DNA of 64,000 bases from the NCBI GenBank assembly GCA_037965595.1, contig CP150183.1:1550001-1614000 (forward strand). The letters are read 5' to 3'. The translations under genes were made by a program, and so were the position numbers. The DNA is from Alkalihalobacillus sp. FSL W8-0930 (GTDB lineage Bacteria; Bacillota; Bacilli; Bacillales; Bacillaceae_D). The stretch's first letter is position 1; every line of letters begins with the position of its first letter. The notes under the pieces were generated by a model. The model had not been told where the DNA came from. It searched no databases and was given only the letters and a program-made list of their open reading frames with translations. Positions 52,176 to 61,546 of the stretch are shown here, one piece after another.

Positions 52176-53641
52176 AAACCATCATTGTTGGAGGAGGTAT
52201 TGGTGGTCTAATCACAGCTCTTTACTTATCTAATCGTGGTGAAGAGGTCGTCATCCTTGAAAAGGATACGAAGCTTGGAGGACGTCTAGCGCTAATTGAA
52301 CGAGATGGATTTAAAGTTGATAAGGGTCCCACCATTGTGTTATTACCAGATATTATTCGTACAATTTTAGAGGAAGTGGGAGTGGATCCTAATCAAGTTG
52401 AAATGGTCCGCGTTGATCCTCTCTACTCGTTAACTTATTCAGACAACACGACTTTCTTAAAGTGGAGTGACAAGCAAAAACAATTAGCTGAGATTAACCG
52501 CGTATTTCCAGGTGAGGAACAATCGTTTATCCATTACCTTGAAACGATGAATGATCGATTTAATTTAGGTAAATCCGTCTTTTTGGATCGACATTTTATG
52601 AATAAACGTGAATTTTTTAGTCTTACGTCCCTATCTGCTTTACTGAAATTAAAAGCGTATCAGTCAGTAGAGAAGCAAACGGCCCAGTTTTTTAAGGATA
52701 AAAGATTGCAAGAGGCATTTTCTTTACAAACCCTGTATATAGGAGGAGCACCTTCCACATCACCAGCACTGTATTCACTTGTTTCATTTAGTGAGCATTA
52801 TCATGGCATCTGGTACATTAAAGGTGGATATGGCAGTCTTGTTCCGATTCTTGAACAGGAACTTCGAAAACGTGGAGTGGAAATTCATCTGAATACTGCG
52901 GTAGATCGAATAGAAGAAAGTAACAATCACGTTCAAGCAGTTTATTCAAAGGATACACGCTATAATGCTGACCGGTTTGTCTTGAACGGGGAAGTACCAC
53001 TGATGCAAACATTGTTTCCTGAAAAGAAAGCAAAAAAACAGTCCTATGTATCATCTTCTTCATGCCTTTTGCTTTATTTTGGCTTAGATACGATTTATGA
53101 CGATGCAAATGTACATCAGTTTTACATGTCTCGGGATTTTAATCAGAACATGAAAGAGATTTTTGTTGATAAAAAGATCCCTTCAAATCCATCTTTGTAT
53201 GCCTTTCACCCATCTAAAATTGATGAGTCTCTAGCGCCTGCAGGGAAAGGTGTACTGTATGTGTTGGTACCCGTTCCATCTGGCTCATCTGTTAATTGGG
53301 AGCAGATTGATGAATTTGTGGACATGTGCGTTGATACGCTGGAATCATGGCATTTCCCGAACTTGCGAGAACATATTGAGTGGATGGACGTGCGTACACC
53401 AAAACACGCTGAAGCAGAGGGGCTTTACCTTGGTGGTAGCTTTGGCTTAGCTCCTGTTCTAAAGCAGTCTGGAGTCTTCAGGCCACAGATTAAACCTTTT
53501 GGTCGACACAATGTTTACGCCGTTGGTGCTTCCATTCATCCTGGGGGAGGAATCCCTATTGTGATGCAAGGAGCAAAACTGTTATCTGATTATCTGGAGG
53601 AAGAAACAGATTCAGTTACTAGGAAGGAGAATTCAATTTGA
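52172..53641 (+). CDS. CrtN-like carotenoid desaturase, paralogue 2
   Basis: 489 residues. FAD loop IVGGGIGGLITAL, LEKDTKLGGRLALIERDGFKVDKGPTIV and the C-terminal GASIHPGGGIPIVMQGAKL. More similar to S. aureus CrtN than the first copy in the SLQTLYIGG and FLDRHFMNKREFFSLTSL regions. Likely the dehydrogenation enzyme acting on 4,4'-diapophytoene. Starts inside the stop of the preceding gene and ends inside the TTG start of crtM, so the three genes are one translated unit. Confidence 0.82.
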   Translation: MKTIIVGGGIGGLITALYLSNRGEEVVILEKDTKLGGRLALIERDGFKVDKGPTIVLLPDIIRTILEEVGVDPNQVEMVRVDPLYSLTYSDNTTFLKWSDKQKQLAEINRVFPGEEQSFIHYLETMNDRFNLGKSVFLDRHFMNKREFFSLTSLSALLKLKAYQSVEKQTAQFFKDKRLQEAFSLQTLYIGGAPSTSPALYSLVSFSEHYHGIWYIKGGYGSLVPILEQELRKRGVEIHLNTAVDRIEESNNHVQAVYSKDTRYNADRFVLNGEVPLMQTLFPEKKAKKQSYVSSSSCLLLYFGLDTIYDDANVHQFYMSRDFNQNMKEIFVDKKIPSNPSLYAFHPSKIDESLAPAGKGVLYVLVPVPSGSSVNWEQIDEFVDMCVDTLESWHFPNLREHIEWMDVRTPKHAEAEGLYLGGSFGLAPVLKQSGVFRPQIKPFGRHNVYAVGASIHPGGGIPIVMQGAKLLSDYLEEETDSVTRKENSI

Positions 53642-54471
53642 GAAAGCTAGAAGAAGCCTATGAGGATTGTCATCGTATCATTAATCGCCACTCTAAAACC
53701 TTTGCAAAGGCATTTAGCTTACTGCCTGCTTCTAAGAGAAAAGCGGTCTGGGCCATCTATGCTTATTGTCGCAGTGTAGATGATATTGTAGACGAGGGAG
53801 CTAATCCTCACATGGAATTAGCACAATTCGAGGACCATTTTCACTTATTCTTACGCAATGAATTACCACTTCAGGATTCAATGTGGTTAGCTCTAGATGA
53901 TGTGTTTAAACGGTTTGAGATCAATCAACAAGCATTTGAAGATATGATTAAAGGTCAAAAGATGGATCTTTTTAAAAATCGTTATCAAACGATGGACGAA
54001 GTAGAAGAATACTCCTATTATGTTGCTGGAACGGTTGGTCTTATGCTGCTTCCTGTATTAGCTCCGAACAACCATACACGTCTTGTAGAAGGTGGAAAAG
54101 CTTTGGGAACGGCTATGCAAATCACGAACATTTTACGTGACATTGGAGAGGATATCGAGCGGAATCGAATCTATCTACCGAGTGATCTAATGATGCAATA
54201 CGGAGTAACAGTAGAACAAATTAAAATGGGTCACGTAACGGAAGGATTTATTCAGCTATGGGAGCATATGGCGACACGCGCTGAAGAGTTATACAGTATT
54301 GCCCTTGAAAGTATTGAGCATTATCCTTTAGACTCCAGGCTACCAGTTAAAGGTGCGGCGTTTATGTACCGAGCCATCTTAAATTCAGTTAGACGCAATC
54401 ATTATCAGGTTTTTACTACTCGGTCTTTTATTACTCAAGAAGAGAAAAAAGAAATATTAGCGCAATTATAA
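53638..54471 (+). CDS. crtM: 4,4'-diapophytoene synthase (squalene/phytoene synthase family)
   Basis: 277 residues; TTG start at 53638 (AAGGAG 8 bases upstream) overlaps the previous stop. Aspartate motifs of the isoprenyl-condensing fold: AYCRSVDDIVDE (about 42-53) and NILRDIGEDIERNRIYLP (about 163-180). Sequence and length match CrtM, which joins two farnesyl diphosphates to make 4,4'-diapophytoene, the first step of C30 carotenoids. Ends the left half of the carotenoid cluster and runs into a bidirectional terminator. Confidence 0.9.
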   Translation: MRKLEEAYEDCHRIINRHSKTFAKAFSLLPASKRKAVWAIYAYCRSVDDIVDEGANPHMELAQFEDHFHLFLRNELPLQDSMWLALDDVFKRFEINQQAFEDMIKGQKMDLFKNRYQTMDEVEEYSYYVAGTVGLMLLPVLAPNNHTRLVEGGKALGTAMQITNILRDIGEDIERNRIYLPSDLMMQYGVTVEQIKMGHVTEGFIQLWEHMATRAEELYSIALESIEHYPLDSRLPVKGAAFMYRAILNSVRRNHYQVFTTRSFITQEEKKEILAQL

Positions 54472-54474
54472 AGG

Positions 54475-54509
54475 AAAAACGATTGAGCGGAGGCGCTCAA
54501 TCGTTTTTT
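54475..54509. terminator. Bidirectional terminator between crtM and the TetR gene
   Basis: 15-bp stem (54475-54489 with 54494-54508), loop GAGG, A run on the left and T run on the right; it overlaps the stop codon of the TetR gene. Confidence 0.9.
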
Positions 54510-55176
54510 AGTCGTTGGGAGATAAAGAATCGATATTCAATACAATTTGCCGGATATATCTCATTGTTGTTTCCGTCGCTTCATTCATTGTCAGTTCCTG
54601 TCTCTTATTTAAAAGGTTTGTGAGCATTCCTTGCCAGACGAGTGTTGTTAATTCATTAATCGTTTCGATTTGGTGTTCCAAGATTAATCCTTCATCTGTT
54701 GCCATTTCTAATAAGGAGACTCCTCGTTTTACCATACTTCTTTGGAATAACACCGGCTTTAAATCTTCTGGAAAATCAATGATATCGCTAGAATACATTG
54801 AATAGTATTCCTCAAAAAGAGTATCAGGCTTATTGCCAATATCCATTAAGAAAATGGCGTGAAAGAGTTGGGGTTGATTGTAAGAATGCTTGCATAAGCA
54901 TTCCCAAGCTAAAATATATTTCTCAATGGATGTATCACCTTTTTCTAGATAGTTCACGACGTCATTCGTATATGGTTTGAGGAATCTCATAGATGCAAAG
55001 AAAATAACATGAGATAACTCGTTAAAATAATTATAGAGCGTTGCGCTATTATAACCTGCCTTATCCGCAATTTTACGAATTGTAATTGAATCGAATCCTT
55101 CTTCATTAATAATGTCTGCGGCCGCTTCAATAAAGTATTTCCACATTCGCTGACGTTTAATTGTACGCTTCTCCAT
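54508..55176 (-). CDS. TetR/AcrR-family transcriptional regulator
   Basis: 222 residues from ATG 55176 (55179 is equally possible; both follow AAAGGAG). N-terminal HTH about 18-60 with AADIINEEGFDSITIRKIADKAGYNSATLYNYF; the remainder is an all-helical ligand domain. Divergent from the BCCT-hydrolase pair. Paired palindromes by the BCCT promoter are its likely targets, so it probably represses those genes until an effector binds. Confidence 0.85.
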   Translation of the reverse strand: MEKRTIKRQRMWKYFIEAAADIINEEGFDSITIRKIADKAGYNSATLYNYFNELSHVIFFASMRFLKPYTNDVVNYLEKGDTSIEKYILAWECLCKHSYNQPQLFHAIFLMDIGNKPDTLFEEYYSMYSSDIIDFPEDLKPVLFQRSMVKRGVSLLEMATDEGLILEHQIETINELTTLVWQGMLTNLLNKRQELTMNEATETTMRYIRQIVLNIDSLSPND

Positions 55177-55298
55177 CATTTGTCTCCTTTCCTTCAAAGA
55201 GCATGTTTATCTATTATAGTACTGATTTAGTGAAAGATAAACGCTGATCCCGTTTGTCACACTATACATAGTATGATAACATAATCACGTTCATAAAA

Positions 55299-55325
55299 TA
55301 ATCATGATTACTTTATAATCATGAT
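55299..55325. promoter_or_regulatory. Paired TetR-type operators over the BCCT promoter
   Basis: TAATCATGATTA (55299-55310) is a perfect 12-bp palindrome; a second ATCATGAT core (55318-55325) lies 17 bases on. A TATAAT -10 element (55314-55319) lies between and partly inside them. Repression by the divergent TetR protein is the simplest reading. Confidence 0.6.
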
Positions 55326-55343
55326 CACAAGAAAGGTGATTAT

Positions 55344-56846
55344 ATGAAAAACGCAAAAGTAGACCCTTATATCTTTTGGTCTTCCATTCTTGTCATTGCT
55401 GTGTCGTCCGTTTTACTCGTTGTAAATCGCGAAATTGCAGAACCCTTTTTAGATGGAGTCATGACAGGGATTACCTTTAACCTTGATTGGTTGTTTCAAG
55501 CTTTAACATTTGGATTGTTTATCCTTTTAGCTTGGCTGGCATTCGGTCGATTCGGCAAAATTAAACTAGGTGAAGGTCGGCCGGAGTTTTCTACATTCAG
55601 TTGGGGAGCTATGTTATTTTGTGCTGGTATGGGTACTAGTATCATGTTTTGGTCAATACTCGAACCTATTTATTATTATATGGATCCGCCCTTTGGTTTA
55701 GAGTCAAGTGGAAATGATGCGGCAGATTGGGCAGTGACGTATGGGTTATTTCACTGGGGGCTCTCTGCATGGGCGTTATATGCACTTCCCACTGTAGTTA
55801 TTGCCTACTCCTTTTTTATAAAGAAACAAAAATCGCTTAAAATTAGTTCAGCTTGCCGTGGAGTTCTAGGTAAGCACGCTGATGGTTTTCTTGGTAAGGC
55901 CATTGATGTGTTAGTTATTTGGAGCCTTGTTGGTGGATTAGGTACATCTCTTGGATTAGGTGTTCCAATGGTATCAGCTGTTATAAGTGAGTTATTAACA
56001 ATAGAAGAGTCGATCGGTTTAAGTATTAGTATTATTTTAATTTGGACAGTGATTTATTGTACAAGTGCTTATTTTGGGTTATATAAAGGAATTAAAAAGC
56101 TTAGTGATATCAACGTATATATGGCGTTAGCACTAGCAATATTTGTTCTGGTGTGTGGTCCTACTTTATATATCCTTTCAAACTTTACAAATAGCTTTGG
56201 ACTAATGATGCAAAACTTTTTACAGATGAGTTTCTATACTGATCCAAATGGGAAAAGTGGATTTCCTCAAACATGGACTGTATTTTATTGGGCATGGTTT
56301 GCAGCAACTGCTCCATTTATTGGGCTTTTTGTTGCAAGAATTTCAAAAGGACGTACGATAAGAGAATTAATATGTTCTATTTTATTATGGGGCTCCGTTG
56401 GAAGCTGGTTATATTTTGCTGTATTTGGAGGATACGCTCTTCATTTAGAGACGAACGGGCTCATCTCCTTAACGAATGTATTAACTGATAGTGATGAGAC
56501 AGCTGTTATTGTAGAAGTCTTAAGATCATTACCTTTCAGTACAATTGTTCTGGTCTTTTTCTTAATTTTGGCTTTCATTTTTTTATCTACTTCTCTTGAT
56601 TCAGCCACATATGTTCTCTCATCTATCGCCACAAAAGAACTAAAGGATGGGGAAGAACCAGCACGCTGGCATCGACTGGTTTGGGGCTTCACGCTTGCTG
56701 CTTTGGCCATATCCTTAATTAGTGTTGGAGGCTTAAAAGTGGTTCAGACTTCAGCTGTTATAGCAGCAGTGCCTATAGTTATTATCTATCTTCTATTAAC
56801 TTTGTCTCTTGTAAAGTGGCTAAAAGAAGATTTTCCTAAACAATAA
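55344..56846 (+). CDS. BCCT-family betaine/choline/carnitine transporter
   Basis: 500 residues with twelve membrane spans. The signature region GAMLFCAGMGTSIMFWSILEPIYYYMDPP (about 87-117) and FHWGLSAWALYALPT (about 133-147) match glycine-betaine/carnitine/choline carriers. Shorter C-terminus than osmosensing OpuD/BetP. It probably imports a trimethylammonium osmolyte or substrate coupled to Na+. Co-transcribed with the hydrolase (25-base gap), which may act on the imported compound. Confidence 0.87.
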   Translation: MKNAKVDPYIFWSSILVIAVSSVLLVVNREIAEPFLDGVMTGITFNLDWLFQALTFGLFILLAWLAFGRFGKIKLGEGRPEFSTFSWGAMLFCAGMGTSIMFWSILEPIYYYMDPPFGLESSGNDAADWAVTYGLFHWGLSAWALYALPTVVIAYSFFIKKQKSLKISSACRGVLGKHADGFLGKAIDVLVIWSLVGGLGTSLGLGVPMVSAVISELLTIEESIGLSISIILIWTVIYCTSAYFGLYKGIKKLSDINVYMALALAIFVLVCGPTLYILSNFTNSFGLMMQNFLQMSFYTDPNGKSGFPQTWTVFYWAWFAATAPFIGLFVARISKGRTIRELICSILLWGSVGSWLYFAVFGGYALHLETNGLISLTNVLTDSDETAVIVEVLRSLPFSTIVLVFFLILAFIFLSTSLDSATYVLSSIATKELKDGEEPARWHRLVWGFTLAALAISLISVGGLKVVQTSAVIAAVPIVIIYLLLTLSLVKWLKEDFPKQ

Positions 56847-56871
56847 GAAACGATTACTTGGAGGGATTACA

Positions 56872-58920
56872 TTGGTTTTTAACGTACGTGATTCGAAGTT
56901 ACACATCAAAAAGGATTTTCCGAATAATGTTCATGAAATAGAGAATATATGGATTCCAATGAAAGATGGTACTAAATTATCGGCAAAGATTTGGTTACCT
57001 AAAGGAGCAGAAGAAACTCCAGTACCAGCGATTCTTGAATATTTACCCTATCGAAAAAATGATTTTACGTTCCTAAGAGATTCAATTAGACATCCCTACT
57101 TTGCAGGTCATGGGTATGCAAGTATTCGAGTTGACATGAGGGGAAGTGGAGATTCGGATGGGATTTTGTATGATGAGTACTTGCCTCAAGAACAAGAAGA
57201 CGCATTAGAGATACTAGAGTGGATCGAAGCTCAACCTTGGTCAACCGGAAAAGTGGGAATGATCGGAAAATCTTGGGGAGGATTTAACGGATTACAAGTT
57301 GCTTCTCATCAACCAAAGCAATTAAAAGCAGTGATTACATTATGCTCCACCGATGATCGTTATGCTGATGATGTGCATTATATGGGCGGCAATATTCTGG
57401 CTTCCGATATGCTGTGGTGGTCATCAACTATGCTAGCATACAATGCAAGACCAGCAGACCCAGCATACGTCGGCGATGAGTGGAAGGACAAGTGGCTTGA
57501 TCGACTTGAAAAAACACCTCCTTTTGTAGAAGAATGGTTAAGTCATCAACGACGAGATCATTACTGGAAACAGGGGTCTGTGTGTGAAGATTATAGCGCA
57601 ATGACCGTTCCAGTGTTTGCAGTAGGTGGCTGGGCTGATGGGTATACCAACGCAATTTTTCGTTTACTAGAGAATCTTAAAGGACCTAAAAAAGGATTAA
57701 TTGGTCCATGGGCACATGAATATCCTGAGGTGGCTGTGCCTGGTCCGGCCATTGGGTTTCTACAGGAGTGCTTACGCTGGTGGGATCATTGGTTAAAGGA
57801 TAAAGACACTGGAATGATGGATGAACCCGTTTTGCGTGCTTGGATGCAGGATTATGCACCTCCAGAGGTGGATTATGAAGAGCGGCCTGGAAGATGGATT
57901 GAAGAACAGTCTTGGCCTGCTACATCCATTGAAACCAGAAGATACTTTCTAGATAAAGCGAATCTACTAGATCATTATAATGAAGAAACTGAAGTGAACA
58001 TTTCAAGCGTACAGCAACATGGCTTATATAGTGGAGTTTGGTGTCCTTTTGGTCAACCAGGAGACCTTGCGTCAGATCAGCGAATGGAAGATGGACTAGC
58101 TGTTACTTTTACCTCAGAAGCGTTGAAAGAAGAGATGGAGATTCTAGGATTTCCAGAAATGAAGGTTACGGTTTCCTCTGATCAAAAAGAAGCGATGATA
58201 GCTGTTCGTTTATGTGATATCGCACCAGATGGGGCGTCCACGCTAATTAGCTGGGGAATGATGAATTTAAATCATCTTAAAGGACACGAGCATCCAGAAG
58301 ATTTAGTTCCTGGTGAAAAGTTTGAAGTGGATGTACAGTTAAATGCAGTGGGACAAAAAATCCCGTCGGGTCATAAGCTGCAGGTATGTGTATCACCTAC
58401 GTATTGGCCGCATGCGTGGCCATCCAAAAAACCAGTCACTCTTACACTCTTTACTGATGAGAATACAAAACTCGAATTACCTACCCGAACTAGAGCAGAC
58501 AATGAAGAGGAGAGCTGGCCATTTCAGGCACCAGAAGCAGCTGCTGTTGCAAAAAAAGAGGTCTTACGCAAAGAGAAAAGAGAGCGTGTGATTCAGTATA
58601 ACTTGCTCAGTAAAGAATGGGTACTGGATGACTTTTCTGATGAGGGCGCTAGAAAGATTATTGAAAATGGAGTTGAATATGGTAGCACGAATCGTAATGT
58701 TTATACCATAAAAGAAGGCGATCCATTATCGGCTAAGGCGACATGTGAGTGGAGTTTAACTGTAGGAAGAGGAGAGTGGCAAACAAGACTTGAGACATTC
58801 AGTCAAATGGAATCAGACCAAGAGTATTTTTATCTGAAGAATGTTGTCACAGCATTTGAATCTGATCAAGAAATTTTCACTAAAACGTGGAACAAAAAAA
58901 TACGAAGAGACTATCAATAG
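56872..58920 (+). CDS. CocE/NonD-family hydrolase (X-Pro dipeptidyl-peptidase fold)
   Basis: 682 residues; TTG start at 56872 set by GGAGGG 7 bases upstream. Alpha/beta-hydrolase core with nucleophile elbow GKSWGG (Ser near 141), a helical cap, and a C-terminal jelly-roll domain (about 420-600) typical of CocE and S15 peptidases. These enzymes cleave esters or N-terminal peptides; cocaine esterase, glutaryl-7-ACA acylase and X-Pro peptidase are relatives, so the substrate is open. The BCCT gene in the same operon points to a quaternary-ammonium ester or amide (inference). Confidence 0.82.
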   Translation: MVFNVRDSKLHIKKDFPNNVHEIENIWIPMKDGTKLSAKIWLPKGAEETPVPAILEYLPYRKNDFTFLRDSIRHPYFAGHGYASIRVDMRGSGDSDGILYDEYLPQEQEDALEILEWIEAQPWSTGKVGMIGKSWGGFNGLQVASHQPKQLKAVITLCSTDDRYADDVHYMGGNILASDMLWWSSTMLAYNARPADPAYVGDEWKDKWLDRLEKTPPFVEEWLSHQRRDHYWKQGSVCEDYSAMTVPVFAVGGWADGYTNAIFRLLENLKGPKKGLIGPWAHEYPEVAVPGPAIGFLQECLRWWDHWLKDKDTGMMDEPVLRAWMQDYAPPEVDYEERPGRWIEEQSWPATSIETRRYFLDKANLLDHYNEETEVNISSVQQHGLYSGVWCPFGQPGDLASDQRMEDGLAVTFTSEALKEEMEILGFPEMKVTVSSDQKEAMIAVRLCDIAPDGASTLISWGMMNLNHLKGHEHPEDLVPGEKFEVDVQLNAVGQKIPSGHKLQVCVSPTYWPHAWPSKKPVTLTLFTDENTKLELPTRTRADNEEESWPFQAPEAAAVAKKEVLRKEKRERVIQYNLLSKEWVLDDFSDEGARKIIENGVEYGSTNRNVYTIKEGDPLSAKATCEWSLTVGRGEWQTRLETFSQMESDQEYFYLKNVVTAFESDQEIFTKTWNKKIRRDYQ

Positions 58921-58929
58921 TACATTTGT

Positions 58930-58970
58930 AAAAATGGCGGGGATTCTTTATCGAATCTCTCGCCATTTTT
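58930..58970. terminator. Bidirectional terminator between the hydrolase gene and the right crt half
   Basis: AAAAATGGCG (58930-58939) with CGCCATTTTT (58961-58970), plus an inner GATTC/GAATC stem, so both strands have a T run. Confidence 0.88.
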
Positions 58971-58973
58971 ACA

Positions 58974-60440
58974 TTACGTTTCATTAATCAAATCAGCCAC
59001 ATTTAACCCACTTAACACAACCATCGGCGACCCTCCACCGGGGTGAGTAGACCCACCAACAAAATACAGATTAATTACATCTTTCGCACGGTTAGCAGGG
59101 CGTAAGAATGCATTCTTTTTTGTGTTAGCAGAGACCCCATATAATGCACCTTTGTAGGCATTGTAATCCCCTTGAATGTGCTTGGGTGATATAACTTGAT
59201 CCTGGGCAATATGGGGGGCAAGATCAAGACCATATACGGTTTTTAACACATGATATATATGCTGCTTGTACTCTTCTACATCTCTCGCTGTTCCATGACT
59301 TTGTAGGGCAGGTGCATTCACAAGGATAAATAAGTTATCTCCATCAGGGGAGGCACTGTGGTCCGTATAAGATGAGTTACAGATATAAATAGTAGGTTGA
59401 TCACTATACATTCGTTTCTCAAACAAATCCTTAAACTCTTGTTGATAATCTTCACTAAAATATACTTGATGATGGATCAGGCTCGGTAATCGTTTGTTTA
59501 AGGCAGCTAAAATGACAAATGCAGAAATGGAAGGTTCAAGCTTGTCTCGTTTTTGATTAGAGAACGACGGGCGATCTTTTTCAGCAACTAGCTCAGGATA
59601 TACTTGTAGCAAATCGCCATTCATAATCAATTGATCACATGAAACATGCGAGCCGTTTGCCAATTCTACACCCGTTGCTTTCTTGTTAGATACTTGAATG
59701 CGGACCACTTCTGTGTTGGTGTAAAGCTCTACACCTAATTCTTTTGCCCTTGTTACAAATCCCTCGGCAATACCTGGATTTCCACCTTTAACATAGTAGA
59801 CCCCTTGAATCAACTCCAGATACGCAATCATTGAGAAGGTTGCTGGTGATAAGTAAGGAGAGGAACCAATATACGTTGCATAACGATTAAACATTTGCAC
59901 AACCTTCTCATTTGTAAAATACCGGCGATGAAACGTATCTAATGAAGTGAATGGATGCACCTGTAATAGAGCCTTTGTTAAGGAAGGTGAAAGATAATCC
60001 TTCCAGCTTGCAAATGTACGTGGAAAGAAATGCTCTTTTGACAGTGCATAAAGGGTTGAAATGTCTTTTAAATAACGATCATACGATTCTCTAGGGATGC
60101 TGAATGAAGCTAGATTTTGTTTCATCACATCTTGATCTGCCGTCATATCAAGATATGTGCCATCAGTAAAATAATTGCGAGTATGAGTATCAAGACGCTT
60201 GAACGTGAAATAATCTTTAGGCTCAGCCCCTGATTCCCGAATGACTCGATTAAATACTTCGGGCATCGTGATCGTATTTGGTCCGAAATCAAAAGAAGCG
60301 GTTCCTAGTTGATATCTTCTCATTTTTCCACCAAAGTGCGCATTTTTCTCAAAAAGCTTCACCTGAAAGCCCTTATGAGCAAGTGAAATTGCTGAGCTTA
60401 ATCCTGCCAATCCTCCGCCAATAATGACAACTGTTTTCAT
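58974..60440 (-). CDS. CrtP-like 4,4'-diapolycopene oxygenase (carotenoid oxygenase)
   Basis: 488 residues from ATG 60440, which overlaps the glycosyltransferase stop (ATGA). FAD loop VIIGGGLAGLSSAI, NAHFGGKMRRY, FDFGPNTITMPEVF, and a C-terminus GGSTHPGGGSPMVVLSGLNVADLI. Close resemblance to S. aureus CrtP (VGGSVNPGGGMPMVTLSG; ALYGV with KKNAF). CrtP/CrtNb oxidise the terminal methyl group of diapocarotenes to aldehyde/acid. Third desaturase-family gene of the cluster. First of two genes to decorate the C30 backbone on this side. Confidence 0.82.
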   Translation of the reverse strand: MKTVVIIGGGLAGLSSAISLAHKGFQVKLFEKNAHFGGKMRRYQLGTASFDFGPNTITMPEVFNRVIRESGAEPKDYFTFKRLDTHTRNYFTDGTYLDMTADQDVMKQNLASFSIPRESYDRYLKDISTLYALSKEHFFPRTFASWKDYLSPSLTKALLQVHPFTSLDTFHRRYFTNEKVVQMFNRYATYIGSSPYLSPATFSMIAYLELIQGVYYVKGGNPGIAEGFVTRAKELGVELYTNTEVVRIQVSNKKATGVELANGSHVSCDQLIMNGDLLQVYPELVAEKDRPSFSNQKRDKLEPSISAFVILAALNKRLPSLIHHQVYFSEDYQQEFKDLFEKRMYSDQPTIYICNSSYTDHSASPDGDNLFILVNAPALQSHGTARDVEEYKQHIYHVLKTVYGLDLAPHIAQDQVISPKHIQGDYNAYKGALYGVSANTKKNAFLRPANRAKDVINLYFVGGSTHPGGGSPMVVLSGLNVADLINET

Positions 60441-61546
60441 GAATATGTACGTCCTTTCCAAGTGAAACCTGACTTACTCCAAGCGAGTGCCATAGACCTT
60501 ATAAGGATAAGAATAAAAGCGAGCGCCGAAAAAGGCATAAGCAGCCAAATCCAATTTCTTTGATTGGCTAACTGATCTATCAAAAGTCGAATGCCAAGAC
60601 TAATGAGTAAAGGGAGAGCATAGTACCATGCGGAAGTAAATGCGAACCCTGCAAGAAACAATGGGAAAATAAATAGAGCACTATATAAACAAATGATACA
60701 AATAGCTAACAAGTAAGAGCGCCCGATCCCCGGAAATGCATTTTTAGAAAAGCCTTGCCATACATCGCGGTTCTGATGATACATATAACAGGTTACATGG
60801 TCTGTCACATTGGCTAAGCACGCTTTAGCTCCCGACTTTTTAATGGCTCTTGCTAGATGAACATCTTCTACTAGAGATTGTTTGACAGATGTGTGTCCGC
60901 CGATTGAGCGGTAGGTCATGGTTTCAAACAGCATAAAGCTACCATGAGCCGCGCTCGCCGCCACATAAGACGTTCGGTTTGCGAGATACAATGGCAGGTG
61001 CAAGTAGATCAGCACGTGCTGCATAGGAACAAGAAGCTTAGCGAGAAGTCCAGTAACCGGGAATTTCGGGAAGCCCGTTAATAGGCCAGATCCTTGACTT
61101 TTCATTAGCGAAACGGCTTGTTCAATGGTATTAGGCGCAAGTCTTACATCGGCATCTAAAAAGAGTAAATAAGCACCAGTAGCTTGCTGACTGAGCTGGT
61201 GACAGGCGTGTACCTTGCCAACCCAATCTGATGGAAGGTTCTTACCACTTATCAAGCTGGCATTTGCTAAACGATGTGCTTCTTGGCGGATAAGCTTGTT
61301 TGTTGAATCGGTAGACTGATCGTCTAAGAAGAGAAACTCAAGATTTGGGTATGTTAAGGCTGACAAATTCCGAATGAGCTCTACTACATTTGATTCTTCG
61401 TCTCTCATTGGGACTAAGATGCTAACCAATGGTTTCTCTTCTATCACTGATTGGTGTGAGAGCTTTGGCATAAAGAACTGGTTACAAAGAACCCAAATAA
61501 AGAGCAAGCTTAAAAGCGCGATGAAAATTAAGACAACTATAGTCAT
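60437..61546 (-). CDS. Family-2 glycosyltransferase for carotenoid glycosylation (CrtQ-like)
   Basis: 369 residues. An N-terminal membrane anchor (about 2-24) precedes a GT2 domain: LVSILVPMRDEE, FLDDQSTDST (DDxS), LFLDADVR (DxD), and QNRDVWQGFSKN (QxxRW-like). Four to five spans follow to the C-terminus. S. aureus CrtQ attaches glucose to the diaponeurosporenoate carboxyl group; the same role is likely here. Overlaps the neighbours by 4 bases on both sides, so the four genes 58974-63049 form one operon. Confidence 0.82.
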   Translation of the reverse strand: MTIVVLIFIALLSLLFIWVLCNQFFMPKLSHQSVIEEKPLVSILVPMRDEESNVVELIRNLSALTYPNLEFLFLDDQSTDSTNKLIRQEAHRLANASLISGKNLPSDWVGKVHACHQLSQQATGAYLLFLDADVRLAPNTIEQAVSLMKSQGSGLLTGFPKFPVTGLLAKLLVPMQHVLIYLHLPLYLANRTSYVAASAAHGSFMLFETMTYRSIGGHTSVKQSLVEDVHLARAIKKSGAKACLANVTDHVTCYMYHQNRDVWQGFSKNAFPGIGRSYLLAICIICLYSALFIFPLFLAGFAFTSAWYYALPLLISLGIRLLIDQLANQRNWIWLLMPFSALAFILILIRSMALAWSKSGFTWKGRTYS

